Shown here: positions 16,700-27,190 of the stretch, piece by piece
How positions within the stretch are numbered: the stretch's first letter is position 1
Layout: each line of letters starts with the position of its first letter
Assembly: GCA_964652195.1 (NCBI GenBank)
Contig: CAZZBB010000012.1
Coordinates: 62,001-126,000 of the forward strand
Source: MSPOR6 sp964652195
GTDB taxonomy: Bacteria > Poribacteria > WGA-4E > WGA-3G
Direction of reading: 5' to 3'
DNA length: 64,000 bases
Notes under the pieces: model-generated
Told to the model about the DNA's origin: nothing
What the model saw: the letters and a program-made list of their open reading frames with translations, nothing else
Databases searched by the model: none
Position numbers and translations under genes: made by a program

Positions 16700-19105
16700 C
16701 TACTGAACAATTGTAAGAGATAGACTTGTAGATCTACCTGCCCCATCAATACAGGTCAATTGATGGTTGCCAACAACGGGTATAAGAAATGCTGGTTCTA
16801 CTGCTTCGCCTTTTGATATAAGCTCACCATTTAAAAACCAGTAGAGATTCTGTGTGTCGCCTGAAACTGATGCTGATAGTCGTATTTTTTGATATTCAGG
16901 TGGAACTCCCGAACGGATGTGATATACAGTTTTGCGGGTTGGGGATAGGATAATTGGTGGTGTGCCTGTAAGTAGGCGTGTGCAGTCAGCATTATGTGTA
17001 GGTAGTACTGGAACAGCATACCCGGAAGCATTTAGCCATGTAGCAACTTCTGATGGCCACACAACAATTGTTTTATCTATATATTTCCTTCCAGTCCTGC
17101 ATGACGAACATAGCCTCTCACCTGTCAATATATCAATTTGTATATTCTTATGAATGTGGCATTTCTCCACAGGTGAGATATTTGGGATATACATATCAGT
17201 TGTAGATGTAGGACAATGTGGTGTGAGGAGTCTTCCACTTAATGAGCAAACACGATATTCTTTTACTTTCTCTGGTTTGCTAAACCATTGGCTTGTCTTT
17301 TCTCCGGAAAGGACAGTAAAAAGTGAAAAAAGTATTGGAGCTGCGGTGTCAGAACCACTTAAAATGGGTGAACCGGTCCCATTAAAATTTCCAATCCATA
17401 CACCTATTGTAAAATCAGGTGAATAGCCTATGCTCCACGCATCTCTATGACCATAGGATGTGCCTGTTTTCCATGCAACTTTAGGCATGGTTCCAGTTAA
17501 TTCAAAGGCTTCTGGGAAATCGGGACGTTTGAGAGTTGTTAACATCTCTGTCACTATCCAACTGGTCTCAGGTGTTAATAATTTATAATCTGATGTAGTA
17601 GGTGAAACCGCTTGCTCAAGTTCAGTTTTATGTCTCTTTTGTTTACCTATTTCATTTTCATCTTTCTTTAGGATTTTATAGGGAGAAAATATCCCCATAT
17701 TTGCTAATCCTGCATATAGGTTTGTTAACTCCAATAGATTAACACCACATCCCCCGAGTACAAGTGATAGACCGTATTTATTTTCGTTAGCGAATGTGGA
17801 AATACCGGCACGACGTAGAAATGTATATAGTTGATCCTTTCCGATTTTGGCATAGAGATTTACCGCTGGAACATTGAGTGAATTTGCTAAGGCATCTCGT
17901 GCCGTAACATATCCAGTGAATTTCCCATCAAAATTTACGGGACTATATCCGAGATAGTCAACTGGAACATCATATAGTAATGTCTGTGGTGTAATTAAAC
18001 CTTTGTCAATAGCAAGAGCATAAATAAAAGGTTTCAGCGTTGAACCCGGTGATCGTATGGCAAGTGTTCCGTTTACTTGACCTGAATAATCTGCATCGAA
18101 AAAATCGTGTGACCCCACCATAGCCAAAACATCCTTGCTTTTTGTATCCATTACGATTACTGCTCCAGTAGAAACACCTTGTGCTTGTAAAGGTCGTAGC
18201 CGTTCGCGGAGGATTCGTTCGGCAATATCTTGATATCGATGGTCAATAGTTGTGTGTATCCACGGTTTATTAGAATTACCAGACAAATATGAAGTGCGTT
18301 TTTTAGCCAGTAAACGAGAAAGGTGTGGAGCTTTAAATGGAAGTGCGTAACGTTTTGTAGGTATATGCTCCTGTAAAGCTTCTGCCATCTGCTGTTCGGT
18401 TATTTTCCCAGCATTCCTCAAGCGTTGTAGTACTTTTTTCCTTGCCTTCAACGCCCGTTTTGGGTATCGGTCTGGTCGTAATCTTTCTGGTGAGTTCGGT
18501 ATTGCAGCTAATAATGCGGCTTCCCCAAGACTAAGAGCATTTTGTGGTTTATTGAAATAAATGCGTGAGGCAGCAGCAGAACCAACAATGTTTCCACCAT
18601 AGGGTAGCATATTGAAATAGTATGTCAATATCTCCGATTTCTTATACGTCAATTCCAACTGTACTGCGCGGAACATCTCTATCATTTTATTGGGTATAGT
18701 TCGTTCCTTTGGCTCCATTAGTCTTGCTAATTGCATAGTAATTGTGGAACCGCCGCGTACCACCTTACCTGTTTTTAAGTTATCATACATTGCACCAAAA
18801 AGCGCCACTGGATTAATACCCCAATGATGATAAAACCATCTATCTTCGTATGTTAACATGGCAGTTTGGAATTGAGGGGATACGTTCTCAAGTGTGGTCT
18901 CTGTAATTCGCCACATATCATCTGCTGAAGTAAACGCACGAAGCCATTCACCATTCCTATCAAGTACAACTGTAGATGGAGGTTGGTGTAGTTTTTCTTT
19001 AGGCAGTGGGAAACACAAATGTAAGATTAAGAAAAGCAAGAGGGGAAATGCAGGGATTGCCAGAAAATATAGAGATTTTCTATGTGTATTTATATATCTA
19101 AACAT
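16700..19105 (-). CDS. pbpC: Penicillin-binding protein 1C
   Basis: A bifunctional peptidoglycan synthase anchored in the inner membrane by a helix at about residues 11-33. The glycosyltransferase (GT51) domain has its catalytic Glu at 87 (TYEDRWFYHHWG) and VVRGGSTITMQLARL. The transpeptidase domain has SPGSTLKP (Ser near 354), NSLN and KTGTS. A C-terminal BiPBP_C Ig-like domain completes the PBP1C layout, and 801 residues is normal. It follows the alpha-2-macroglobulin gene on the same strand, the pairing known in Proteobacteria (pbpC-yfhM), suggesting joint defence and repair of a breached envelope. Confidence 0.93.
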   Translation of the reverse strand: MFRYINTHRKSLYFLAIPAFPLLLFLILHLCFPLPKEKLHQPPSTVVLDRNGEWLRAFTSADDMWRITETTLENVSPQFQTAMLTYEDRWFYHHWGINPVALFGAMYDNLKTGKVVRGGSTITMQLARLMEPKERTIPNKMIEMFRAVQLELTYKKSEILTYYFNMLPYGGNIVGSAAASRIYFNKPQNALSLGEAALLAAIPNSPERLRPDRYPKRALKARKKVLQRLRNAGKITEQQMAEALQEHIPTKRYALPFKAPHLSRLLAKKRTSYLSGNSNKPWIHTTIDHRYQDIAERILRERLRPLQAQGVSTGAVIVMDTKSKDVLAMVGSHDFFDADYSGQVNGTLAIRSPGSTLKPFIYALAIDKGLITPQTLLYDVPVDYLGYSPVNFDGKFTGYVTARDALANSLNVPAVNLYAKIGKDQLYTFLRRAGISTFANENKYGLSLVLGGCGVNLLELTNLYAGLANMGIFSPYKILKKDENEIGKQKRHKTELEQAVSPTTSDYKLLTPETSWIVTEMLTTLKRPDFPEAFELTGTMPKVAWKTGTSYGHRDAWSIGYSPDFTIGVWIGNFNGTGSPILSGSDTAAPILFSLFTVLSGEKTSQWFSKPEKVKEYRVCSLSGRLLTPHCPTSTTDMYIPNISPVEKCHIHKNIQIDILTGERLCSSCRTGRKYIDKTIVVWPSEVATWLNASGYAVPVLPTHNADCTRLLTGTPPIILSPTRKTVYHIRSGVPPEYQKIRLSASVSGDTQNLYWFLNGELISKGEAVEPAFLIPVVGNHQLTCIDGAGRSTSLSLTIVQ

Positions 19106-19162
19106 GGGAGATGACCTTCGATTAAGGAACTGTGGAATAAGAAACTTAAATTGATTATTAAT

Positions 19163-19200
19163 GAAAGAGATGGGGAAGAGGATAAACCCTTATCTCTTTC
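19163..19200 (-). terminator. Hairpin after the alpha-2-macroglobulin gene
   Basis: The arms gaaagagat (19163-19171) and atctctttc (19192-19200) pair around a 20-base loop, between the end of the alpha-2-macroglobulin gene and pbpC. A second small hairpin (gccc...gggc near 19208-19225) precedes it. Together they may reduce read-through into pbpC. Confidence 0.4.
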
Positions 19201-19248
19201 GTGGGTTGCCCTATAAATTTGGGCATCGAAAAAACTTAAAGTAGTCGG

Positions 19249-22200
19249 TTAATCAATAATTGTGATCTTACCACTACTTGCGATAGAGGAATTGGCTGGG
19301 TCATACATTGCCTCTGCAGATACAGGTGGCAGATTAAATTCCCCTCGTGTTACGGCTCTTAAAGCGTAGTGGAACTTGCGTTCTCTCTGACGTGGGAATG
19401 TACCGAAAAATATCATACGATCATCCCGTATGTCAACATAATCAGGTTTAAAGTCATCAGTTTTCAGCCAGGGAATACTTGCCCGAGATGCTAATCTGGC
19501 ATTCTCTATTTCAAAACCGGCTGGTAACATGTCTACAACGACGACGTTTTCAAGGTTAAAGTTAAGTGCTTTTACAGTGATTTCTGCTATCACCATATCC
19601 CCATGTTTGAATTCGTTTTCGTATGGAGTTCCATCTTGGTTAAGGTACCGACGTCGCACCTGTAAATCTCGATCATATTCCTCAATAGAGGAATCACGTC
19701 GTATGCCAAATGCAGACCAATGATAATAACAATTACCTTCTCCTTCAATAGAGATTTGAATCTGTGCACCATCCCATTCTTTATTTGCGAATCGAACTGA
19801 TGGGTTTTCTGAATCAAAATCAGCCAAATGTGTACCATTGACAGTAATTGTTCCAGTATAATTACCATCCATTTGTTTCCTCAATATCTTACCCAATGCA
19901 AGAAAAGCAAATGCATTTTCTTGTGTTGTTCCCCAACGATTCTTTTTCGATGCAGATTGACTGAGATTATTAACCAACATTGGAATTGATGGATGATTTT
20001 CATTCACTTCAGCAAGTACGTCGAGCATTATAGCTTGGGATCGAATAGGTGAATTGAAGTTGTTGCCAGACTGTCTTTTACCACCGTTTGATGTTGGAAT
20101 CGAAATAGGTAGCATTGAAAGAGCAGTTTCCAGGTCACCACTAAGTCCAAATGCACCTGCTAATTGAAAACGACTAAATCCAGTAAGACCACTGAGCAGA
20201 TTATTCTTAAAGTAGTGCATCACACCTTTCTCAGGATGTCCAGCTGCAGCCAAAACATAACAAGAATAGACTGCCCGTTCAGCATTATATCTATTGTTAT
20301 TATCAATTGTTCTTTGGTTACTTGAAATTTGTTTTGCTTGGTTTCTTAATCCCTCAAGCATGGCAGTGTAAACACGGTCAGATACCTCATATCCCGATTT
20401 TCGAGCTTCAACCAAAAAGTGTGTTGCATATATACTACTCCAATGATTAATATAACCTCCACCGGGCCAATACGAGAAATGATTTTGGGATGAAAGCATA
20501 CTTTCAAGTTTATTTATTCCTTGGGTAATGTAATAATCTATACGTTCATCTGTGGCAAGGTCAGGATCAATTGTACGAGCAACATCACTAAAATAGAGTA
20601 AAGGGAATACCTTGCTTGTTGTTTGCTCAAGACACCCGTAGGGATATCTTAACAGATAACGAATGCCATCGGCAAATTTGACTGCGGGAAAGGGAGAAAC
20701 AGTTAGACCAAATTCGGATGACTCCGGTATAAAGTTTGATGGGAATATGAAATCTTCGGGTTCATCAGCATTCACAATTCCATTTCCAGTATCAGTTACA
20801 GGTGGTGCAGCTGATCGCAGGGGGAGTTGGACGGTCATTTCTGATCGTTCGTTGTTCCCAAAAGCAGATACTGTGAAGGTCGCTTTGCCTATTGAATCGT
20901 GTGTGAGTAGCTCAAATAAGAGTTGCTCTTCAACATCAGACCCGATATATATCTGTTTTTGAATTTTACGATTGTCAGTTGTAGCTTCATCCGCTTCGGC
21001 ATCTGATAGGAATTGAACATCTCCTTGTGCTTGGATCTCAACATTGAACTCTCCATCTACACCTGTTCCGTTATGCACGTTTATTGGAAATTGAATACGA
21101 TCTCCACCAGAGAGGAAACGTGGGAAAGTCGGTGTGATTACCACAGGTTCCCGTACTATTATTGGTTTTTCAGCGGCCCCAAAGTTTGTATTAGCATACG
21201 CAACAGCCATTATTCTTAATGTTCCGTTAAACTGGGGTACATGAAAGTCTACTGTTCCTTTTCCATTCCGATCTGTTTTCAATATACCTGACCAGAGGGA
21301 GACCGGTTTGACACGCATAATGCTTGCTGTATTTAGCCGTTTTGCCCGACCAGCTGCTAAACTTCCATCACCACCTGTACTTGATTCTGTTTGTGCCGAT
21401 TCGATTTCCGGTAAAACAGCAGAATATAGATCATGGACAACTGTCTTTAACCCTCTTTGCCTATAGAAGTATTTATGTGCATCAGGGGTTTTGAAATCGG
21501 TTAACTGGAGAATCCCTTCATCAATTGCAGCAATTGTGATATGGGAGAAACCGCTATTTTTACCCTTCACAGTATACTTGACTGTTACATCAGTATTAGG
21601 TCTTATCTCTTCAGGAGCATCAAGATCAATTGTAAACCGGTTTGATGTGTCATCAATCTTCAATGGGATAATACCGAAAGCTCGGGCGGAACCGTGTTCT
21701 TTGAGTGATTCCGTTGACCGGATTATTGTTCCAGATAGATATATGTTCGGTTTATAGGCATATTGAACAGGTATATTCAAACTTGCAGTATTACCTCTAA
21801 GGTTTACAATCTTATAACTTAGGATTTTTTCCCGTTCAATTGTCAATAATAATTTACCTGGAAACGGAGCTTTAACATGTAGTTTTGCTATCTCTCCTGG
21901 ATTGTAGGCTGTTTTATCTAAGTTCATCTCAAGTAAACTTGGATTTTCCATAGATACAGGTACGTATCCCCATCCAGAAGTTTCCATCTTGATTTCTGAT
22001 TTAGCACCTGAGGCTGTATCCTCTATGTGTACGCGATACTCACCATATTCAGTAGGTGTGAATGTAAAGGTTCCTATATCTGAGGTCGAGATTAAAGGGT
22101 GAGATTCTAATGTCGTTTTTTGAGGATTAGAGACGTATTGAGACTGCCCTCGTGAATTTCTTCTAAGAATAGTATTCCAGCGAACTTTGTAAACAGTAAG

Positions 22201-24687
22201 TAAAAGATCTCTTCCAGCCACGGAATTACCATTTTTGTCCACTGCGATATAGTCTATTGTCACCTCTTGGTTGCGGTTTATTGCTCCATCATTAGGACGT
22301 TTAATACCAACATAATGTGAATAAGGATGAATAATAGCCCTTTGGGAAGCCGTAACAGCTCTACCACCGGGTTCATTAACACTCGCTGTAAATATACCAT
22401 TTAATAGAGAAGGGGCTTTGACTTTTTCAGGTAGCATTACCTGATATATGACTTTACCTTCATTATTAGTCTTAGTTTCTTTCAAATTCATCCTTTGTTT
22501 TTCAAATCGAGCAGTACTTGAGAAATGAAATGAACGCCATTTCTCAGCTGGTACATAAGGAACTGCTTCAAGCATATAGTATGCAGTGACTTTTCGGTTT
22601 GTAGCAGGAGGCCCGAACAAGTTGACAGCAGTTACCTCCATACCTACCTCAGCTCCTATGTCATATTCAGGTTTATCTGTAGAGACAATCACCTTCATAC
22701 GGTCAGGCATAAACTCTTCAACTTGGAATCGACCACGACCAATTTCTTTATTAGCCACTTTTATCTTGGCGATATAACCACCAGTTTGTGCATAGGGAGG
22801 TAAAGTCAATTCAACTTCACATCCGCCGTGTTTGTCTGTATTTTTCTGGAATTCTCTTATGGTTCTTCCATCTGGAGCGGTAACTTCAATATGGGTCGGA
22901 AGAATAGGGGGTGTTAAATTATCTTTTCCCCGTACTATTCCTGCGATATTTACCCTTTCTCCAGGACGATACACACCCCTACTTGTATATAGAAATGCGT
23001 CATATCCAGTTTCTAAGTATGCTGTACCACCAACATTAAAATCGCCTGTAGAAAGTTGGTGTCGGTTAAGTTGGATGAAAGATATATCTTCACCTTTTTC
23101 TGCAGTCAGCATAAAAGGGGTAAACCCTTCGGTTTTTTGATCCACTGATGAGAATTTTACAAAACCTTGCCAATTTGTTTTTCCTGTCAGTAATGTTTGG
23201 TTGTTATCACTGATAAGTTTAATTGTTGCTTGAGATACAGGTTTTAGATTGGAAAGGGAATTGACCCATACCCATAACTCATCTCCTGCCCTTTTTGATA
23301 TAATCCCAAGGTCAGTTAGCATTACCCATTGTGTTGCACGAGGTCTATAGTTATGAGGGTGTCTGGCAGTGACTTTAAAGATACCTATATACTTATCATC
23401 AAGATATTGCCCCAAATCAATAGGAGTTTTTACCTCTTCATTCAGTTTTGATTTAATTGATAGACTACCCGAATGGATTGGTTTACCTAAACCGCTTGTA
23501 TATGTACTCCAATTTCTTAGTTTAGAAGCATATATAAGGTTATTAGCAAAAACCTTTTCAATTTGAATGTTGACATTCTCTATATTTGTTGTTGCTAATC
23601 CGAGATTCATGTTTTGATTTCGAGTTAAGAAAAACCCACTTCCGGCAAAACGAATCTGCGGAGGTACATCCGGTATGGTAAGTGTTACTGAATAAGATTT
23701 CTTTAATATGGATCCATCAGGGGCAGTTAATCCTTCCTGAATGCTGACTTTATATTTACTACGCCGTTGAAAATCACCATATATATCAACCCCATCATAA
23801 CGTTGGATTATCTGCGTATCTAATTCGGGTTCAATTTGAATGTACGGTTGTATGGTATCAACAGGTACATTAGAACTGAATCGAAGCCGTATATGAGGAC
23901 TACCAGAATATTCATCTACATTGGCATATGTAACTCTAAGTCTATCTCTGCCAGCCAAGGTTAATGTTCTAATACTTGCCTGCTTCAATCCAATTTTTCC
24001 ACCGATACAATTAAATCCTTTATCAATTTGTACCTTTAGAGATTGATTTCCAAGAAGTCGTGGAATTTCTTCTGTCTCAATTGATATCTCTTTTGCAATT
24101 CCACTTTCTGGTTGAAGTGTATAGGGTAATATAACATTATCTTGAAGCTTCAGAGATAGATTTGAACGTAAATCGGCAATATTCACAGGATAGTTAAAAG
24201 CTAACTTCCCTTTGACTTTGGCATGGGTCTTGGTATATTTAAATTCCAGATTCTTCCTTTCAATACGAAATGGTTCTGTTAAAAAAGTGAATTTTCTGTT
24301 ACCAGTAATGACAAAACCCAGTGAACTTTGATGCAATTTCGGTGAGAGTACGACGGTGTAACTTGCGGAGGGAGATAAAGGACTATCTAAAAAGTAACGA
24401 ATTGTATCACGTTTGACCCAACGGCTGACTCCTTCAACTGTAGGAGTAAATTGAACTGCCTGACTTGGCAATTCGGTGTTAACCAGTGAATTATCTATGA
24501 CAGGTTCTGAAAATGTAAATGTAAAGTCTACCCATTGAAGGACTTTCTCACCCTTTGGTGTGAATGATTTTACATGGACACGAGTTTTTGAACCTGTGGA
24601 TAGATTGTGAATATATAGAGAACCTATTATCAATAAAAGCAAAGAGAGTATTCCTACAACGCCTATATACAATTGTTTATTTTTCAT
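19249..24687 (-). CDS. Bacterial alpha-2-macroglobulin (YfhM-like, 1812 aa)
   Basis: A large protease trap exported by an N-terminal signal or anchor (residues 7-28). The order is MG macroglobulin repeats, a bait-like region, a GVYRPGERVNIAGI segment, the A2M domain, and then the thioester domain with YGCLEQTT near residue 1350, whose Cys-Gln bond captures proteases. The LQIKD-equivalent helical domain and a C-terminal beta domain follow. The intact CxEQ motif marks a type able to crosslink, and 1812 residues is in the range of large bacterial members. The next gene on the strand is pbpC, as in many Gram-negative genomes. No lipobox is obvious, so it is either membrane-anchored or periplasmic. 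Confidence 0.92.
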   Translation of the reverse strand: MKNKQLYIGVVGILSLLLLIIGSLYIHNLSTGSKTRVHVKSFTPKGEKVLQWVDFTFTFSEPVIDNSLVNTELPSQAVQFTPTVEGVSRWVKRDTIRYFLDSPLSPSASYTVVLSPKLHQSSLGFVITGNRKFTFLTEPFRIERKNLEFKYTKTHAKVKGKLAFNYPVNIADLRSNLSLKLQDNVILPYTLQPESGIAKEISIETEEIPRLLGNQSLKVQIDKGFNCIGGKIGLKQASIRTLTLAGRDRLRVTYANVDEYSGSPHIRLRFSSNVPVDTIQPYIQIEPELDTQIIQRYDGVDIYGDFQRRSKYKVSIQEGLTAPDGSILKKSYSVTLTIPDVPPQIRFAGSGFFLTRNQNMNLGLATTNIENVNIQIEKVFANNLIYASKLRNWSTYTSGLGKPIHSGSLSIKSKLNEEVKTPIDLGQYLDDKYIGIFKVTARHPHNYRPRATQWVMLTDLGIISKRAGDELWVWVNSLSNLKPVSQATIKLISDNNQTLLTGKTNWQGFVKFSSVDQKTEGFTPFMLTAEKGEDISFIQLNRHQLSTGDFNVGGTAYLETGYDAFLYTSRGVYRPGERVNIAGIVRGKDNLTPPILPTHIEVTAPDGRTIREFQKNTDKHGGCEVELTLPPYAQTGGYIAKIKVANKEIGRGRFQVEEFMPDRMKVIVSTDKPEYDIGAEVGMEVTAVNLFGPPATNRKVTAYYMLEAVPYVPAEKWRSFHFSSTARFEKQRMNLKETKTNNEGKVIYQVMLPEKVKAPSLLNGIFTASVNEPGGRAVTASQRAIIHPYSHYVGIKRPNDGAINRNQEVTIDYIAVDKNGNSVAGRDLLLTVYKVRWNTILRRNSRGQSQYVSNPQKTTLESHPLISTSDIGTFTFTPTEYGEYRVHIEDTASGAKSEIKMETSGWGYVPVSMENPSLLEMNLDKTAYNPGEIAKLHVKAPFPGKLLLTIEREKILSYKIVNLRGNTASLNIPVQYAYKPNIYLSGTIIRSTESLKEHGSARAFGIIPLKIDDTSNRFTIDLDAPEEIRPNTDVTVKYTVKGKNSGFSHITIAAIDEGILQLTDFKTPDAHKYFYRQRGLKTVVHDLYSAVLPEIESAQTESSTGGDGSLAAGRAKRLNTASIMRVKPVSLWSGILKTDRNGKGTVDFHVPQFNGTLRIMAVAYANTNFGAAEKPIIVREPVVITPTFPRFLSGGDRIQFPINVHNGTGVDGEFNVEIQAQGDVQFLSDAEADEATTDNRKIQKQIYIGSDVEEQLLFELLTHDSIGKATFTVSAFGNNERSEMTVQLPLRSAAPPVTDTGNGIVNADEPEDFIFPSNFIPESSEFGLTVSPFPAVKFADGIRYLLRYPYGCLEQTTSKVFPLLYFSDVARTIDPDLATDERIDYYITQGINKLESMLSSQNHFSYWPGGGYINHWSSIYATHFLVEARKSGYEVSDRVYTAMLEGLRNQAKQISSNQRTIDNNNRYNAERAVYSCYVLAAAGHPEKGVMHYFKNNLLSGLTGFSRFQLAGAFGLSGDLETALSMLPISIPTSNGGKRQSGNNFNSPIRSQAIMLDVLAEVNENHPSIPMLVNNLSQSASKKNRWGTTQENAFAFLALGKILRKQMDGNYTGTITVNGTHLADFDSENPSVRFANKEWDGAQIQISIEGEGNCYYHWSAFGIRRDSSIEEYDRDLQVRRRYLNQDGTPYENEFKHGDMVIAEITVKALNFNLENVVVVDMLPAGFEIENARLASRASIPWLKTDDFKPDYVDIRDDRMIFFGTFPRQRERKFHYALRAVTRGEFNLPPVSAEAMYDPANSSIASSGKITIID

Positions 24688-25327
24688 CGTAAAGTCTCCT
24701 AAGCGTCCAATTAAACTGAAACTTGAAGTCTATTAATTTTTAGTGCAATAAATTTGTCCACATTGTCCTATGATTCTGTCAATATGAACATAATATTTAT
24801 TGATATGAAAATCCGTTCTTCTATTATCTATGATACTTAAAATTAAGATGATATCCATTTGAGATCTTGTTATCAATCAAGTTAATTCTTTATTTATTAT
24901 GTACAGAGCAAATTCTGTGCCAATATTTAGTACTTCCAATATGATTTCCATAATATTGCTACTAAATTCTGTATATTTTAGAAACATCATTATTTATTAC
25001 ACTCAGTTTAAATCAAACAAACAATTAGAGTGTGTATGGCAACGGGGGTAATTATAACAGAAGGACAATCTCGCTTAAAGCAACCTTTAAGCGAGATTGT
25101 TTGGTGGAATGTCAGGTAGTTAGTATATTACTAAAATCGGGTAGATTTGTAAGAAAATGCTATCATGTGTAAAAAATAACACACTCAACTATTTTCTTAC
25201 TTACATGAATGTGTAAGGTGTATTCTACAATTGTGCTTAAGGGAGCACCTACAGAGGTTATATAAGAAAAAACATAGATTTCAAACATCATTTCTTATAT
25301 TCAACTTCCGATACATTTATTTATGAA
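24688..25327. other. Intergenic region (640 bp) with two hairpins
   Basis: Very AT-rich, with no gene seen. A perfect 16-bp hairpin (25065-25080 against 25085-25100, loop caac) and a second inverted repeat (gtaagaaaat at 25149-25158 against 25191-25200) lie in the right half, downstream of the cytochrome gene. The left half should contain the promoter for the alpha-2-macroglobulin-pbpC unit. Confidence 0.55.
25065..25100. terminator. Perfect 16-bp hairpin
   Basis: The sequence acaatctcgcttaaag is perfectly repeated in reverse complement after a 4-base loop. It lies 228 bases past the stop of the cytochrome-barrel gene (minus strand). It is a strong terminator-like structure, but no long T-run follows on either strand. 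Confidence 0.45.
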
Positions 25328-26545
25328 TTAAAACCAGAAATGAGACATTAGAATGAGTTGATTTGTCCCTTTGAGTTGTCGTAATTCACTTTTACTTGAG
25401 ATCTTCTCATCTGGCAAGCGATCATTGTTTGGTAGGTTTGCCCAGTAAAATAGTGAAATAGCCCCGTTTTCCATAAAATTGTATTTGGCAGTAAATGTAA
25501 TTCGCTTACCTGCATCCCCTAATACCATTCTATCAGGATCAAATAAACCGTAACGACCAGATAGTGATAACTGGGGAAAGAGTCGATATTTGGCACCAAA
25601 ATAATACCCTTTAGAATCGACAGTATCGTCTGCAAAAGACAGTACTTCACCACTATTACCAAAATTGAATTCACCTTCCAAACTGAGATCACCGAATGAG
25701 GCAGTCAAGAAAGCACCAAGTACTCGTTCCCACTCTTCATTAGGTTTTTCTAACATACATGAAATACCTGCACGGATTGGACCGAGTTGTCCACCGAATG
25801 TTCCAAGAGATCCATTGGCGGTGTTATTCCTCGCATTGAAAAAAGCTGCATTGTAGAAAATTTTTCCATAACTACCCCCTGCTTCGAGGCCGACATCACG
25901 TTTATTTGAACCTAAATCGTAACCTTCTCTCACGAGTATATTATGATCTTTTTGTTTAATGCCGAATGGTAGTCGAAATTGTCCAACTCTAACGTAAAGA
26001 TGTTTAGGAATCGCATCAACAGTTGCAAAGGCATTTAATGTAGTACCAACATTATTCGATACGGTTAACCGGATGTTTTCTGAGGCTTGCGCGTTAAATG
26101 TAACTTCTGCTTGCATGAGAAAAAATCTATCAACAGAAGAATGGCATGAGGTACAGCCTGCTCTTGTTCCTTCTTCTTCATCAACATGGGTGGTTTTGAT
26201 AAATGCTGTCTGGAGATCGAGTGAAGTGGTTATTTGTTTGATTAACTCCTTTGTTTCTTCTGTCACAGCCTCTATATCAAAGTCTTCAGGGAATTCAAAA
26301 TAGTTTTCTTCGAAAATCTCACCAATGCGATTTCGAGGTCCACCACCCGCAGGATCTATATGACAGAAAGTGCAATCCTTATTTAATTCGGCTGCAAATT
26401 CTGGTCTGGCTTCGGCAGAGTTAATCATGAATATGCTAATCAATACAATTGATAGAAATGTCAATATTAACAATTTTGGAATATTGAATTGCTTCATATT
26501 TTTTCGAGGAAAAAGCATATTCAATTTGGTAGAATAAAATTCCAT
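25328..26545 (-). CDS. Diheme cytochrome c fused to an outer-membrane beta-barrel (405 aa)
   Basis: The ATG at 26545 has AAGGAG 7 bases upstream; the signal peptide then ends near SAEA (about residue 47). Two c-type heme sites follow, CTFCH and CTSCH, in the first 140 residues. From about residue 145 to the end the sequence alternates polar and aromatic residues in beta-strand fashion, includes LYVRVGQFRLPFGIK (seen in phosphate-selective-type porins) and ends in HFWF, a typical barrel C-terminus with terminal Phe. The combination implies hemes attached at the periplasmic face of an outer-membrane barrel. It lies 57 bases downstream of a cytochrome P460 gene on the same strand, so the two may form a redox pair. 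Confidence 0.7.
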   Translation of the reverse strand: MEFYSTKLNMLFPRKNMKQFNIPKLLILTFLSIVLISIFMINSAEARPEFAAELNKDCTFCHIDPAGGGPRNRIGEIFEENYFEFPEDFDIEAVTEETKELIKQITTSLDLQTAFIKTTHVDEEEGTRAGCTSCHSSVDRFFLMQAEVTFNAQASENIRLTVSNNVGTTLNAFATVDAIPKHLYVRVGQFRLPFGIKQKDHNILVREGYDLGSNKRDVGLEAGGSYGKIFYNAAFFNARNNTANGSLGTFGGQLGPIRAGISCMLEKPNEEWERVLGAFLTASFGDLSLEGEFNFGNSGEVLSFADDTVDSKGYYFGAKYRLFPQLSLSGRYGLFDPDRMVLGDAGKRITFTAKYNFMENGAISLFYWANLPNNDRLPDEKISSKSELRQLKGTNQLILMSHFWF

Positions 26546-26602
26546 AGGCTTACTCCTTATACTGTCAATTAGGCAAGGTTTTATTGCAATCTATAGTTGA
26601 CA

Positions 26603-27190
26603 TCAATCAAGTGCAGTAAAAACATAGTCCATATCTTTAACTCTGGCATGGCAACCCCAACATACACGGTCTCGGGCTAAGATTGTAAAATCATCATCAG
26701 GAGCACCTCTTGTGTATTCAATAAACTCCCAATCATTATGATCAGGATCGCTACCAGCAACTTTACGCATAATTGCAATCAAACCGATGTAGTCTTTATT
26801 AGGTCTGGAAGCTTCTTTTACAACAATACTTCCATCTGGGTATGGAAATGTCTGTTCTCCATCTGGTGCAATTACTTCTCGGTCTTGATTAACATATACG
26901 TTTTTTGTACCATTATGCGGGTCACCACCAGGAACAGGGGGTATAGGTTCTGCATTCAATTTAAGCCATTTCTCATAGCCTGCAGTATAATCAGGTAGTC
27001 CCGGTAGTGCAACAATTGTTTCTTCAGGTTGTTGAACTTCTTGGTTATTCACTCCATTGTCAGTTTCCTGGACAAGTTCCTCTATCTGGTGTTCTTCCAC
27101 ACAGGAAGTGAACAGTAGACCAGCAATTAGAACTGATACAATACATTGTATTGTATTTAGGAAATGGGGAGTATGTTTTCGGTTATTCAT
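26603..27190 (-). CDS. Cytochrome P460-type lipoprotein (195 aa)
   Basis: The lipoprotein signal ends LLFTSC, so the protein is membrane-tethered. The mature part has the P460 fold signature: YEKWLKLN near residue 75, HNGTKNVYVN, FPYPDGSIVVKEA, WEFIEYTRGAP and the heme site CWGCH close to the C-terminus. P460 proteins oxidise small N compounds or act as c-type electron carriers; the crosslinking Lys cannot be judged here. A ribosome site (AAGGAG) precedes the ATG. It is the first gene of a two-gene unit with the cytochrome-barrel fusion. Confidence 0.8.
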   Translation of the reverse strand: MNNRKHTPHFLNTIQCIVSVLIAGLLFTSCVEEHQIEELVQETDNGVNNQEVQQPEETIVALPGLPDYTAGYEKWLKLNAEPIPPVPGGDPHNGTKNVYVNQDREVIAPDGEQTFPYPDGSIVVKEASRPNKDYIGLIAIMRKVAGSDPDHNDWEFIEYTRGAPDDDFTILARDRVCWGCHARVKDMDYVFTALD

